From a virus: a stretch of DNA of 64,000 nt. Positions 41,806-51,088 of the stretch are shown here, one piece after another. The stretch covers positions 1 through 64,000 of IMG/VR virus record IMGVR_UViG_3300014913_001094, one strand, 5' to 3'. Every line of letters starts with the position of its first letter. The first letter of the stretch is position 1. The notes beneath the pieces were generated by a model. That model searched no databases, was not told the DNA's origin, and worked only from the letters and a program-made list of their open reading frames with translations. The position numbers were made by a program, and so were the translations under genes.

Positions 41806-43257
41806 ATGAAAGTAGTAACTCGATTTGCACCCACAATTAGTGGAGACCTACATATTGGTGGTTTGTATAATGCTCTTGTAAATTATTTGTTTGCTAAAAG
41901 GTATGATGGTGATTTTAAGCTTCGACTCGATGGAATATTTACCAACGATGACAGGCTACAATGGCAAAAGAGTCTTGAAGAGGATCTAATAACCTTTGGT
42001 TTAATTCCAGACGAGGTTCTTAGGTGCTCTGATAGACTTGAATATTACAAGACAACAGCAACAAGCATGCTTTTGGATCACCCAAGATCATACTACTGCG
42101 ACTGTACAGTGCAAGATTTATTGAAGCGTGCTGATAAAAGTGATGTAGGATTTTATCATTTATATCGTCCAGAAAAGTATCCGCCATATTGTAAGATAGC
42201 GCAAATCAAGTTATTTGGTTTAGAAAATGACAACAATATTGCAGTAGGATGTGGAGTTAAATCAGGCACTACATCGCAGAATAGTTCTATTGAATGTCTA
42301 ACAGGACATACTGCAAATAAGAATAAGTATTGGGAGCCAGTAGATTCAGGTTATGCATTTCATCCAATGAAGCCTGAAGTGACTATTCACTTCAAAGAGG
42401 CAACAGATGTGAGTGGAATCGAAATTGTATGGCGAGATAGACCAATTCAAGAATACAAAGTAGAAGTGTGTACAGAAGGTAAAGGGAGTCAGGAAGTTGT
42501 TCACTGCAGTAAACCAGGAAGGCATTTTGTAGACCATAAACCAGGCCAACCTTATCCTACTTTAACAAGTGATAAGCAAAGCTTTGCTGCAGTTAAGGGT
42601 ACATATGTGAGGATAACTTTTATTGGATGTCCTCGACCTGTAGATCGACCATATTTTTATGATTATCATTGTCGTGATCTTGGTAAGTCTTTAGATCTTA
42701 CCGAGCGCGATGCAACAATGAGAATGAAAAATAAAGATTGGTATGAGGGTGGCTACAGTGGTCCAGTAGACTTTTTGACTCAAGAGTCAACCATTCAGCC
42801 CGAAGATCTTAATGTTGATACCTGTTGGTGGTTTGGACGAGCACCAGATTTAGTTTTTACAAGCCCGCTTGACGATCATGACCTTGGAGTTACACATTTG
42901 CTGAGAGGTGAAGATATTCAACCTTTTAGTGTGATAGAGTCACAAATTGCAGAAGCAATGGGAATGTTGGTAAAACCCCAGCTCTACCATGGAATGATAA
43001 TAGATACAAGCGGATATAAGTACAGTAAGTTTGTTGAGAGTACACCAGTGAGACAACATTTAAAAGACGGAATAACCGCTGATATGATCTTAACCTATCT
43101 TGCACACAGAACAGGATTAGTTGAAAGTCTTGATAAGATTATGACGCCCAAACAGCTGGTACAGTGCTTTGAGGCAAGTAGTATTTTGACTCAAAATATT
43201 GTGATTGATGAAGAAATCATGATTGAAGTGATCAAAGAGAGATTTATAAGGAGCTAA
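41806..43257 (+). CDS. GluRS/GlnRS-like class I synthetase core with discoidin-like insertion
   Basis: The 483-residue protein starts R-F-A-P-T-I-S-G-D-L-H-I-G-G (6-19), the HIGH motif of glutamyl/glutaminyl-tRNA synthetases. It also has Y-Y-C-D-C (96-100, as in the zinc region), V-T-H-L-L-R-G-E-D (362-370), L-Y-H-G-M-I and K-Y-S-K-F (405-409, the KMSKS loop). Residues about 137-285 are an inserted domain with an F5/8C (discoidin) pattern: K-Y-W-E-P, V-T-I-H-F-K-E, I-E-I-V-W-R, Y-V-R-I-T-F. The usual E-D-T-D substrate motif is replaced (L-D-G-I-F-T-N-D-D-R) and the anticodon-binding domain is missing or very short. Adenylation chemistry is likely kept; the acceptor is unknown and probably not ordinary tRNA-Glu. 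It sits between a LamG gene and a fibre gene. Confidence 0.82.
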   Translation: MKVVTRFAPTISGDLHIGGLYNALVNYLFAKRYDGDFKLRLDGIFTNDDRLQWQKSLEEDLITFGLIPDEVLRCSDRLEYYKTTATSMLLDHPRSYYCDCTVQDLLKRADKSDVGFYHLYRPEKYPPYCKIAQIKLFGLENDNNIAVGCGVKSGTTSQNSSIECLTGHTANKNKYWEPVDSGYAFHPMKPEVTIHFKEATDVSGIEIVWRDRPIQEYKVEVCTEGKGSQEVVHCSKPGRHFVDHKPGQPYPTLTSDKQSFAAVKGTYVRITFIGCPRPVDRPYFYDYHCRDLGKSLDLTERDATMRMKNKDWYEGGYSGPVDFLTQESTIQPEDLNVDTCWWFGRAPDLVFTSPLDDHDLGVTHLLRGEDIQPFSVIESQIAEAMGMLVKPQLYHGMIIDTSGYKYSKFVESTPVRQHLKDGITADMILTYLAHRTGLVESLDKIMTPKQLVQCFEASSILTQNIVIDEEIMIEVIKERFIRS

Positions 43258-43260
43258 AAA

Positions 43261-44901
43261 ATGGCCAGTACACCTACCGATAATTTCGGTTATGACAAGC
43301 CAGCAGCTGGTGACAGAGGCTGGGGTACAACAATGAATACCAATCTTACCAATCTCGATGTTCATCTTGCAGCTGAACATCGCAGTAGTTCAGGTAATGA
43401 AGGTAAGCATGGTCCCAATCTTACAATTCTTAATTCAAACTCAACTCCAGCTCTTGATATCACTCAGAGTGCAGGATCTGCAGTAGCAGTTAATATTACT
43501 AATTCGACAACAACTGCGGGTGATATGCTTTCCATTAATTGCAACTCGAGCACTGGCAGCGCCGTATCAGTCACCTCAACTCATACTAATAATTATGTCA
43601 CTTTGATTGATATTGATGACAGCTCTACAAATTCCGGTGGCTGCACTTTTAGTGTAAAGAGTGCAAGGAAAGTCGGTGCTGGGGGTGCTAAGTTTGAGAA
43701 CACATCTACTCACTCAAACAGTTCTTCATTGGCAGTATCAAAGGCTGCAGGAACAAGTGGTAGGGTTCTCAAGGTCACCAACGATGGTAATGGTATAGGA
43801 ATAGATATAAATCATTCTAGCGATGGTGTTATTATAGATATTGATTGCACAAACGCTGGTTCTGGTATTATGACCATCAATCAATCAGGAGCAAGTGGTG
43901 GTGCAGGCATCACAATGACAACAATATGTAATCAGGAGGCTCTAGGAATAACTGCAAATGGTACTCACAGTAATGCTCACGGCATTGAGCTCACCAATAG
44001 TGGTGGTGGCAAGGTCTTGTGGCTCAAACAGTATGCATCTGGCATTGGAATAGATTTAGATTACAATCACACCACTAGTGGCAATGCAGCAATTGATATT
44101 GATACATCAAACCCTGCCAATGTTATTGATATTAACAAAACTCATACAGGTAGTGGAAGTCCGATCAGTATCAACAACTCTGGTACAGGTGTTGGTATTT
44201 ATGCACAACAAGTTGGTACAGGATATGGTCTACAAATTAGAAAGACAGCAACCTCTGGAACGACAGCACTTCTTGAATGTACCTCTACGGCTAATACGAG
44301 CACTCTCTTGTCAATAAGTCACAGTGGTACTGGGAATGCAATAACAGTCAGTCCTTTGAGCTCAGGTAAAGGTATTTTTGTCAACAAGACGACAGTAGCC
44401 GCTGGAGCTTGTATTGATATTATGAACTCTGGAACTGGTCATAGTATTAATATTACACAAAATGGTGATCAAATACCAATAAGAGTTTCAATGGCAAGTG
44501 GCAACACTTATGCTGCCATTTACGTTACAAATTCTGGTTCTGGACATCACTTTGATACTGATGCTGGTTCAGGTACCGCAGCTCATTTAACAAATGGTGG
44601 TGTTTGGACTGATGCGTCTTGCTTTAGAGAGTTTAAAGAAGAGATTGAAGAACTAGATGCTGAGGCACTAACTGACGTATTAGATAGGGTTAGTGAGATG
44701 CCAGTTGCTCGTTATTATGATAAGGCAGATAAGGCTAAAGTACGTCGTCGTCGTTTTGGTCCATTCCAAGATGAATTGGTTGATCGGTTTGGTCTTGATC
44801 CTCGTGGAGTCAGTCCAGTAGAAGTAGCCACAATTGCACTTGCTGCAGTTAAAGCTCTTAAAGCCGAGATGAATGATCTTAAAAAGCAGTTAGGTCAATA
44901 A
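43261..44901 (+). CDS. Fibre protein with beta-helix-like repeats and S74-type chaperone
   Basis: The 546-residue protein has repeating N-S-G-T-G-x-x-I-x-I units over about 60-440, which suggest a trimeric beta-helix or beta-prism shaft. The end (about 450-546) matches the S74 intramolecular chaperone: C-F-R-E-F-K-E-E-I-E-E-L, then V-A-R-Y-Y-D and a final helix A-V-K-A-L-K-A-E-M-N-D-L-K. In S74 domains a Ser-Lys dyad (S-D-R-R-L-K) cuts the chaperone off. Here the aligned nucleophile is C454 with K459, though S453 is adjacent. Likely a tail fibre or spike. Confidence 0.8.
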   Translation: MASTPTDNFGYDKPAAGDRGWGTTMNTNLTNLDVHLAAEHRSSSGNEGKHGPNLTILNSNSTPALDITQSAGSAVAVNITNSTTTAGDMLSINCNSSTGSAVSVTSTHTNNYVTLIDIDDSSTNSGGCTFSVKSARKVGAGGAKFENTSTHSNSSSLAVSKAAGTSGRVLKVTNDGNGIGIDINHSSDGVIIDIDCTNAGSGIMTINQSGASGGAGITMTTICNQEALGITANGTHSNAHGIELTNSGGGKVLWLKQYASGIGIDLDYNHTTSGNAAIDIDTSNPANVIDINKTHTGSGSPISINNSGTGVGIYAQQVGTGYGLQIRKTATSGTTALLECTSTANTSTLLSISHSGTGNAITVSPLSSGKGIFVNKTTVAAGACIDIMNSGTGHSINITQNGDQIPIRVSMASGNTYAAIYVTNSGSGHHFDTDAGSGTAAHLTNGGVWTDASCFREFKEEIEELDAEALTDVLDRVSEMPVARYYDKADKAKVRRRRFGPFQDELVDRFGLDPRGVSPVEVATIALAAVKALKAEMNDLKKQLGQ

Positions 44902-44902
44902 T

Positions 44903-46243
44903 ATGGTTCTTTGGAATGAGTCAGGTTGGGATGCCGCAAGGTGGGATCTAGGCGGAAGTGAATTAGCTTCTGACTGGTTTCAGATTGCATATGACGGCGA
45001 CACAGAGATAGCTGGCATTCTAAGTATTATTGAGTTTGATGGCGATTTGTATGCTGGTACTAGCGATGGTAGAGTTATAACATCAGTAAATGGTACAACA
45101 TGGTCTCTTGCTTATGATTCGCTAGAAGATGAGATGCATGGTCTTGCACTCTTCGGCGGTGACTTATATGCTATAACAGGAAACAATGGAAGAGTACTAA
45201 AGACCACTGATGGTTCTTCCTGGACTCTTGCTTACGACTCTCCACAGACAGATTTATTTGCAATTCAAGAATTCAGTAGCTATTTATATGTGGGTGGCGA
45301 CAATGGAGTAATCTACAGAAGTAGCGATGGTGCTACCTGGACTCTTGCTTACGATTCTCCACAAACTACCATTCATGATTTTGGAGATTTCAATGGCTCC
45401 CTATTTGCCGCAACAGGAACTAATGGGGTGATTTATTCTAGTGCAGACGGAACAACATGGTCTCTCGCTTATGACTCTCCGCAAACTGGAATTTTATCAT
45501 TAGCATCTTTAGATCCTTCTTTAGATCCTTATGTTGACGATACACTCTTTGCTGGAGTTGATACGTCGTTCTTAATCTATAAGACTACTGATGGTACAAC
45601 GTGGGAAGTTGCATATGATGGACCAGACGGTGCTGGTGGCGTTAATAGTATGTATGCAACTGATGCAATGATATTTGCTGGCTCTGATACAGATGGATCA
45701 TTATTTAAAAGCGACGATGGTCTCACTTGGTTCATGAGCTATGACTCACCAGCAGGTTCAATCAATGCAATGGCTCCATGGTCTAGCAATTGTAATCTAT
45801 ATTTAGGTGCTGATGAATTTGTATATAGTATGGATAATCTTCCGCAGATATCTCTTGCTGATACATGTCCTGATATTACTGCACCAGATGGTGGAGAGAC
45901 AATAACAGTTGATACCTTTACGGTTCAATGGAGTGTAGAAGATGATACAAATCTCGTTTTTGATGTTGAGTATTCAAGAAATTGGTCAACGAATAGAGAT
46001 TGGGAGACTGCAGTAGATGATACTGGAGGAGATCCAGGACATACAGGAGCGCCTCTCACAGGAATACCAGGAGATCCAAATGGTAACTACCTAGAGGCTG
46101 ATTGGAATGTTTTACCAATTGTTGACAGTACAGATATGAAAATTAGGATTAGAGCGAGAGATACCAGTGCTTCTGGATGTGCACGAATAGGATCTTGGAA
46201 CGAATCAGAAGATATATTCGAACTTAATAATGGACCTTGTTAG
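44903..46243 (+). CDS. Beta-propeller fibre protein with BNR-like repeats, 446 aa
   Basis: About seven repeats of S-x-D-G-x-T-W-x-L-A-Y-D-S-P (Asp-box/BNR style) between residues 45 and 310 form a predicted propeller, like sialidase folds but without a visible Arg triad. A C-terminal Ig-like domain (about 330-446) begins I-T-A-P-D-G-G-E-T-I-T-V. It starts two bases after the previous gene. Probably a carbohydrate-binding or structural part of the tail or fibres. Confidence 0.78.
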   Translation: MVLWNESGWDAARWDLGGSELASDWFQIAYDGDTEIAGILSIIEFDGDLYAGTSDGRVITSVNGTTWSLAYDSLEDEMHGLALFGGDLYAITGNNGRVLKTTDGSSWTLAYDSPQTDLFAIQEFSSYLYVGGDNGVIYRSSDGATWTLAYDSPQTTIHDFGDFNGSLFAATGTNGVIYSSADGTTWSLAYDSPQTGILSLASLDPSLDPYVDDTLFAGVDTSFLIYKTTDGTTWEVAYDGPDGAGGVNSMYATDAMIFAGSDTDGSLFKSDDGLTWFMSYDSPAGSINAMAPWSSNCNLYLGADEFVYSMDNLPQISLADTCPDITAPDGGETITVDTFTVQWSVEDDTNLVFDVEYSRNWSTNRDWETAVDDTGGDPGHTGAPLTGIPGDPNGNYLEADWNVLPIVDSTDMKIRIRARDTSASGCARIGSWNESEDIFELNNGPC

Positions 46244-46259
46244 TCCAGGAAGAGGAAAG

Positions 46260-47228
46260 ATGACAGCTTTAGGAATAACATGCTGGTCAGCGACAAAGGC
46301 TAATTTTGAAATAATGAAAGAACTTGGTTGCACTGAGTTTTACTCTGTAGTAGAGTGGTGTAATCATCATAAGTCTCCTGATCATTATTACTGGAGTCAG
46401 TTAGATAAAGAATTTGCTCTTGAAGAACAATATGGAATTAAGAGCATAAGAGTAATAATGCACACACCATTGTGGGCATCAGGAGTTGATCGTACAGATT
46501 GTAAGTTTAGACCTAGATCTTATCCGCCAAGAACGTTAGAATATTATGGTCGTTTTTGTGCTGCTCTTGTAAGAAGATATCCAGATAGAGAATGGATACT
46601 TTGGGGTGAGCCAGATAACTCTTGGCCACGAGAAGACGCGAAAATTATACAGTGGGCAGGTGATGCTGAAACATATGCTAAAATGGCAAAGTATGCATAT
46701 GTGGAAATGAAGAAAGCTGATTCTAAATGTGTTGTGGGACTTGGAAGTCTTGTTGGAGCAACGCTGAATGGAACTTATCGAACAGTAGTAGAGAATAATA
46801 AGCCTCTCAATAAGCTACCGTTTTTTGAAAAGTTGTTAGAATTAGATATGGGCAATTATTGTGATTTCATTCCCCTTGATCTCTATTGCTGGGGTTACGG
46901 AGGATCAAGAAACTTTTTAGCAGGAATTCGAAAAATAAAGGGAATAATGGCTGACTTTAATGTAAAGAAGCCACTATATATAATGGAGTGTGGTGCCAAG
47001 ATAACTCCTCCAGGAGGAAAGATGAGAGAGGAATTTCATCACGAGGTAGTGAATGAAGAAACTCAGGCTGGTTTCTTACTACGCGCCTACAAGTGGTCCC
47101 AAGAGAACAAAATTGACAAATTGTTCTGGCATACCTTAAAGGATAGTAATTGGGGAGTCATTAATCGCTTGGGTAGACCACATCTGAGTTACCATGTATT
47201 TAAAGCCATGAAAGCGGGTTCGTTTTGA
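46260..47228 (+). CDS. Clan GH-A-like glycoside hydrolase
   Basis: The start is taken at ATG 46260, after AGGAAGAGGAAAG; ATG 46230 is in frame but overlaps the previous gene. The 322-residue TIM barrel has I-L-W-G-E-P-D-N (candidate acid/base E117), at the place of the W-N-E-P motif of clan GH-A, and L-Y-I-M-E-C-G (candidate nucleophile E243). G-I-T-C-W-S and H-T-P-L-W-A-S fit the barrel strands. No signal peptide is seen, so it may be virion-borne. It could cut host surface polysaccharide as a depolymerase. Confidence 0.68.
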   Translation: MTALGITCWSATKANFEIMKELGCTEFYSVVEWCNHHKSPDHYYWSQLDKEFALEEQYGIKSIRVIMHTPLWASGVDRTDCKFRPRSYPPRTLEYYGRFCAALVRRYPDREWILWGEPDNSWPREDAKIIQWAGDAETYAKMAKYAYVEMKKADSKCVVGLGSLVGATLNGTYRTVVENNKPLNKLPFFEKLLELDMGNYCDFIPLDLYCWGYGGSRNFLAGIRKIKGIMADFNVKKPLYIMECGAKITPPGGKMREEFHHEVVNEETQAGFLLRAYKWSQENKIDKLFWHTLKDSNWGVINRLGRPHLSYHVFKAMKAGSF

Positions 47229-48109
47229 GAGCACAGAGTATTTCGAGTTTGATTATGTTCATCGTTACAATTACTTTCTGCATAAGCGCTACAGAGGTGC
47301 CTATAGCTGAGTCACAAGATAGAGGTGCTCCAATTATTGTTCAAGTTGGGCAAACAGAGCAAGAAGAGATTACACAAAAGCAGGAAGAAATGCTCTTTCC
47401 GACTGTTCGTCTTGCTGTAACTCATAAGTCTGGAGGAGTCACAATACATGGAGCTGGAAGCGGATCTGTAGTGTCTTCAAAGTTTCTAGGGGTTGAAAAA
47501 ACAGAGTCTGGAGAAAGAGATATTTATGAAAATTTCATAATCACAGCCCACCATGTTGCTGTAAGTCCTTTTAAAAAGAAGAGTGAGTCAGAAATTGTAG
47601 TAAGTGTATTTTGCGATGAACCGCTATTGTCTATGAAAGTTTGTGGAAAAGTTGTTTATGGAGACAAGCTAGCAGATTTTGCAATTGTACGTCTTGATTA
47701 TGACGGTCCTCTGTTTGTTGCTAAAGTATTGCCTTCTGAGTTTACTCCAAGAGCTTTTCAAACAAGCTACACATTGGGATGTCCTCTTGGAATATCAGTA
47801 CCTTTGCCCATTGAAGGTATTATTAGATTGCCTGAAGCAAATAGGAAAGATGTGCAAATGGGGGTCACAAGTGCAGGAGCTCTGCCAGGAAATAGTGGTG
47901 GTGGAGTTTATGTTAAATTTAATAATACATATTATCTTGTTGGAGTTATCTCTTTTATTTCAGTAAACAATGAGATTGTGATTGGTGGTCCTTGTGGATT
48001 TCATCTAAGTGTTGATGTAGGAGTCCCTGAGTTAGCATGGTATGTAACAATTTCACATATAGAAGAAATCCTTCTTAATGAAACTTATGAAGAGTATTTA
48101 GGGAGATAA
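47225..48109 (+). CDS. Second exported trypsin-like serine protease
   Basis: TTG 47225 overlaps the previous stop (TTGA); an internal ATG near 47255 is possible and would still leave a hydrophobic leader. The signal region is I-S-S-L-I-M-F-I-V-T-I-T-F-C-I-S-A. The triad is T-A-H-H-V (H110), K-L-A-D-F-A-I-V (D151) and P-G-N-S-G-G (S224). It is a paralogue of the protease at 30477, again without PDZ domains. Two exported S1-type proteases in one phage region is unusual. Confidence 0.8.
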   Translation: MRAQSISSLIMFIVTITFCISATEVPIAESQDRGAPIIVQVGQTEQEEITQKQEEMLFPTVRLAVTHKSGGVTIHGAGSGSVVSSKFLGVEKTESGERDIYENFIITAHHVAVSPFKKKSESEIVVSVFCDEPLLSMKVCGKVVYGDKLADFAIVRLDYDGPLFVAKVLPSEFTPRAFQTSYTLGCPLGISVPLPIEGIIRLPEANRKDVQMGVTSAGALPGNSGGGVYVKFNNTYYLVGVISFISVNNEIVIGGPCGFHLSVDVGVPELAWYVTISHIEEILLNETYEEYLGR

Positions 48110-48110
48110 A

Positions 48111-48623
48111 GTGTCAATATTAACTAATGTAATTCATTTTCGTGGAGAGACTGTTACTCTCTATGCTACCTTTAAGCAAGCTACTTCTGTTCCTGAGTCG
48201 ACTGGAATTTTGACAATTCAACCGACTGTAAGGATAGAATATGTAAATTCTCTTGGAAATGTAATTACAACGTTACCTGACACTCAAATGTCTCTTATAT
48301 CAAAAGAGAGATTCTTTTACAATTGGTTGATACCAGATTCAGCTCCAATTACTGCATATATAGTAACTTATACTGGAATCATTGATGAAATTGAAGCATC
48401 GAGAACAGAAGAGCTTGTAGTAGGTAATCCCAATATCACTACAAAGAATCGTTGTATGCTTAGATATGGCCCAGGAAGCGTTTTGTTGCGTCCTCGTGAT
48501 TTTTCTGTTCGACCACACCCTGCACAACCAAGAATAGTGCCAATACCAGCGAGAACAAATAAAAAATTCTGTGGAACTTGTCCGCCACAACAAACAATAG
48601 TTCCGCCTCCACCTGGATCTTAG
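48111..48623 (+). CDS. Beta-sandwich domain protein, first of three paralogues
   Basis: GTG start directly after the protease stop. Residues about 8-105 follow the pattern F-R-G-E-T-V-T-L-Y...P-T-V-R-I-E-Y...F-F-Y-N-W-L-I-P...I-V-T-Y-T-G-I-I-D, which recurs at 48632 and 51089 and looks like a macroglobulin/Ig-type sandwich. The C-terminal 50 residues are Pro/Arg-rich with two cysteines. Probably a structural piece of the fibre assembly. Confidence 0.7.
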   Translation: MSILTNVIHFRGETVTLYATFKQATSVPESTGILTIQPTVRIEYVNSLGNVITTLPDTQMSLISKERFFYNWLIPDSAPITAYIVTYTGIIDEIEASRTEELVVGNPNITTKNRCMLRYGPGSVLLRPRDFSVRPHPAQPRIVPIPARTNKKFCGTCPPQQTIVPPPPGS

Positions 48624-48631
48624 GAGACCTA

Positions 48632-48997
48632 ATGACAGAACAAATTTTTAGACAGGGTACAACAGAAAGAATCACCACTGCCTTTATAACCTATAGTGGT
48701 GTAGTAATTCCTCAACCTGTTGGTCTTCCTACGGTTGAGATTATTTTTATAAATGACAATTTAAAGCCTGAGTCAGCAATAGCGAGAATGGTAATGACAG
48801 AATATGATGTAGGAAGATATTTTTATGATTGGAATATTCCTATAGATCAACCTACTACTGAACATCAAATTATATATAAAGGAATCATCGATGGCAGGAA
48901 AGTAATAGGAGAAGATACTGTTACAATATTACCAATAATAGTAGATTGTCCAGTTACACCTGTAAACCTTGATAATAATCAGGGATGTGGATGTTAA
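48632..48997 (+). CDS. Beta-sandwich domain protein, second paralogue, 121 aa
   Basis: The start is taken at ATG 48632, after GGAGACCT. The domain matches its neighbour: F-R-Q-G-T-T-E-R-I-T-T-A...T-V-E-I-I-F...Y-F-Y-D-W-N-I-P...I-I-Y-K-G-I-I-D-G. A short Cys-rich end (C-G-C) follows. Function is unknown, likely virion structural. Confidence 0.7.
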   Translation: MTEQIFRQGTTERITTAFITYSGVVIPQPVGLPTVEIIFINDNLKPESAIARMVMTEYDVGRYFYDWNIPIDQPTTEHQIIYKGIIDGRKVIGEDTVTILPIIVDCPVTPVNLDNNQGCGC

Positions 48998-49010
48998 ATA
49001 AGGAGAGAAT

Positions 49011-51062
49011 ATGGTAGACTATAACGATACACCACAATCTGGTGGTCCTTTAGAATCGTCATCGCTTCGTGATAATTTTCAGATTTTGAGAAACGCAACT
49101 GGATTATATGCATCAGAAACAGATCTTTTAAGTTTAGCTGTGAATGTACATGAAGGGTACTATCAAACTAATTATGTCAATAGTATTTTTCTTTCTGAAC
49201 AAGATAGTCCTGCTTTAGCAGCTAATCATGTAAGTGGCGACGGTGGTGTTCTTGGTCAACAAAGAATTGCTACACTTACAGTTGAAGCAATAGGAAGTTT
49301 CCCTTCAATAGTAAGCACTTTGAGCTGGGTTGTAGGAAGCTGGGAAACACCTCCTACTACTCCTAACCCTCCTCCTATTTTTCCTAATCGTATTCCAATT
49401 TGCAATGTTTTGATTACATTCGATATGACAGAGGTAACAAACGACCTCATCACCGACACTCGTCCTTTAATAAGTCTTGGTGGAGATGGTCCTACAGGTA
49501 TCACAGGGACACAAGGAATAACAGGTCTTCAAGGTATCCAAGGTGCAACTGGGAGTCTAGGTATTCAAGGAGACACAGGTGCTTTAGGAAATACAGGAGT
49601 CCAAGGTATCCAAGGTGACCAAGGAGATACAGGAGTCCAAGGACTACAAGGTGACACAGGTACTCAAGGTACAATTGGAAGTGCAGGAATCCAAGGCGAC
49701 ACTGGAATCCAAGGCGACACGGGTATCCAAGGTGACACGGGTCCTATAGGAGCGACAACTCTTCAAGCAGCTTATGATGGTGGAAATACGATTATTCCAA
49801 CTGGTCTTGGTCTTGGTGGGGATGAAGTAGAGATATTCCCAACTCCTGGCACAGGAGGAATCAGAATGGTATCTTCTGGAGGTAGTTTTCCTTCTCTCCT
49901 TATTCAACATATGACTAATGGACCAGCGAACCCAAGCGGACAACCGATCCGCATAGAAACAGGAACTGTTGGTAATGGAGATAGTACAACAGGAACGGCT
50001 CTACGCATAGTTGCAGATAGTTCTTTTTCAAGTGGGAATGGAACCTCTGGCTTACATATATCTACTGGGCATTCAAATTCTGGTAGAGCAGTGTTCATTG
50101 ATAGTAGAGGGACATCGGCAAATGCAATAGGTCTTCGAATCGACAGAATAGATGCCTCTAGCGTAGGAGCCCTAGGCTCCCTCATGGCTGTTACAAATTC
50201 TGCCTCTGGTCGTTTGATGGTTATATCAGATAGATTGTCAACGAGTACTGCTGATACAATATTATTTGATCACAGGACTCAAGGCATCGTTCTCAATATT
50301 GATTCAACAAATACAGCAAATGCAGCTAATATTGTTGATATCACAAATAGTGGTACTGGTGATAGTGTTGAAATTAATCAAGTTGGTGCTGGTGCAGCTC
50401 TTGATATAAATTATACCAATACTGGTTCAAGTAATGTAATTGATATTGTTAGTTCAAGCACTGGTGATGTTATTGCTATTGTTAAGAACGATACTGGTGT
50501 TGGAAGTCCAATTGATATTATTAACAAAGGTTCAGCCGCATCAATCAGGATTATTGATGAAGGTACCGGAACAATGCTCGACCTGACCCAAAGTGGGTCA
50601 GGTATAGCGATGCTACTAAATAAATCACACACTGGTAGCGACACTTGTCTTGACATCAACAATAGTGGTACAGGTACTGCAATATCTATTGCTCAATATG
50701 CATCGAGTACAGCAATGTTAATAGAATCGACATCAGCAAGTACAGCAGATTGTGTTCAAATTAAGAATAGTGGTTCAGGTAGAGGTCTTTACATTTCACA
50801 AAGTGCCACAGCAAGTGCAAGTAAAGTGATAGATATTGATAATAGTGGTACAGGAATTGGTATTAATCTCAATCAATCAACAACTACAGCCCCTGCCTTT
50901 GTAATGGGTGGTGCTGCTGATAGGTTTGAATTGACAAATTCTAAAACACCATTGAATGCTTCAGATACAGGTACAGTAGGAACTATATGTTGGGATGCAA
51001 GTTATGTTTATGTTTGCACAGCAACGAATACTTGGAAGAGAACAGCAATAGCAAGTTGGTAA
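49011..51062 (+). CDS. Collagen-like fibre protein, 683 aa
   Basis: N-terminal domain (1-160) with an attachment-like start M-V-D-Y-N-D-T-P-Q-S-G-G. A collagen-like Gly-X-Y stretch follows (about 160-247, rich in G-D-T and G-I-Q), then a shaft of N-S-G-T-G-type beta-helix repeats as in the fibre at 43261. The C-terminal cap ends V-G-T-I-C-W-D-A-S-Y-V-Y-V-C-T-A, a common phage fibre tip. The protein should form a trimer. There is no S74 chaperone at the end, unlike 43261. Confidence 0.82.
   Translation: MVDYNDTPQSGGPLESSSLRDNFQILRNATGLYASETDLLSLAVNVHEGYYQTNYVNSIFLSEQDSPALAANHVSGDGGVLGQQRIATLTVEAIGSFPSIVSTLSWVVGSWETPPTTPNPPPIFPNRIPICNVLITFDMTEVTNDLITDTRPLISLGGDGPTGITGTQGITGLQGIQGATGSLGIQGDTGALGNTGVQGIQGDQGDTGVQGLQGDTGTQGTIGSAGIQGDTGIQGDTGIQGDTGPIGATTLQAAYDGGNTIIPTGLGLGGDEVEIFPTPGTGGIRMVSSGGSFPSLLIQHMTNGPANPSGQPIRIETGTVGNGDSTTGTALRIVADSSFSSGNGTSGLHISTGHSNSGRAVFIDSRGTSANAIGLRIDRIDASSVGALGSLMAVTNSASGRLMVISDRLSTSTADTILFDHRTQGIVLNIDSTNTANAANIVDITNSGTGDSVEINQVGAGAALDINYTNTGSSNVIDIVSSSTGDVIAIVKNDTGVGSPIDIINKGSAASIRIIDEGTGTMLDLTQSGSGIAMLLNKSHTGSDTCLDINNSGTGTAISIAQYASSTAMLIESTSASTADCVQIKNSGSGRGLYISQSATASASKVIDIDNSGTGIGINLNQSTTTAPAFVMGGAADRFELTNSKTPLNASDTGTVGTICWDASYVYVCTATNTWKRTAIASW
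49490..49750 (+). repeat. Short collagen-coding repeat in the 49011 fibre
   Basis: About 87 codons of Gly-X-Y with repeated G-I-Q-G-D-T units; the last three copies (49685-49740) are almost base-identical. Confidence 0.8.
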
Positions 51063-51088
51063 AATAGGCTATATACAAAGGATATAAA

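Noticed and set aside
41806-43257. Ordinary glutamyl-tRNA synthetase
   Set aside because: The E-D-T-D substrate motif and the C-terminal anticodon-binding domain are missing and a foreign domain interrupts the core, so normal tRNA charging is unlikely.
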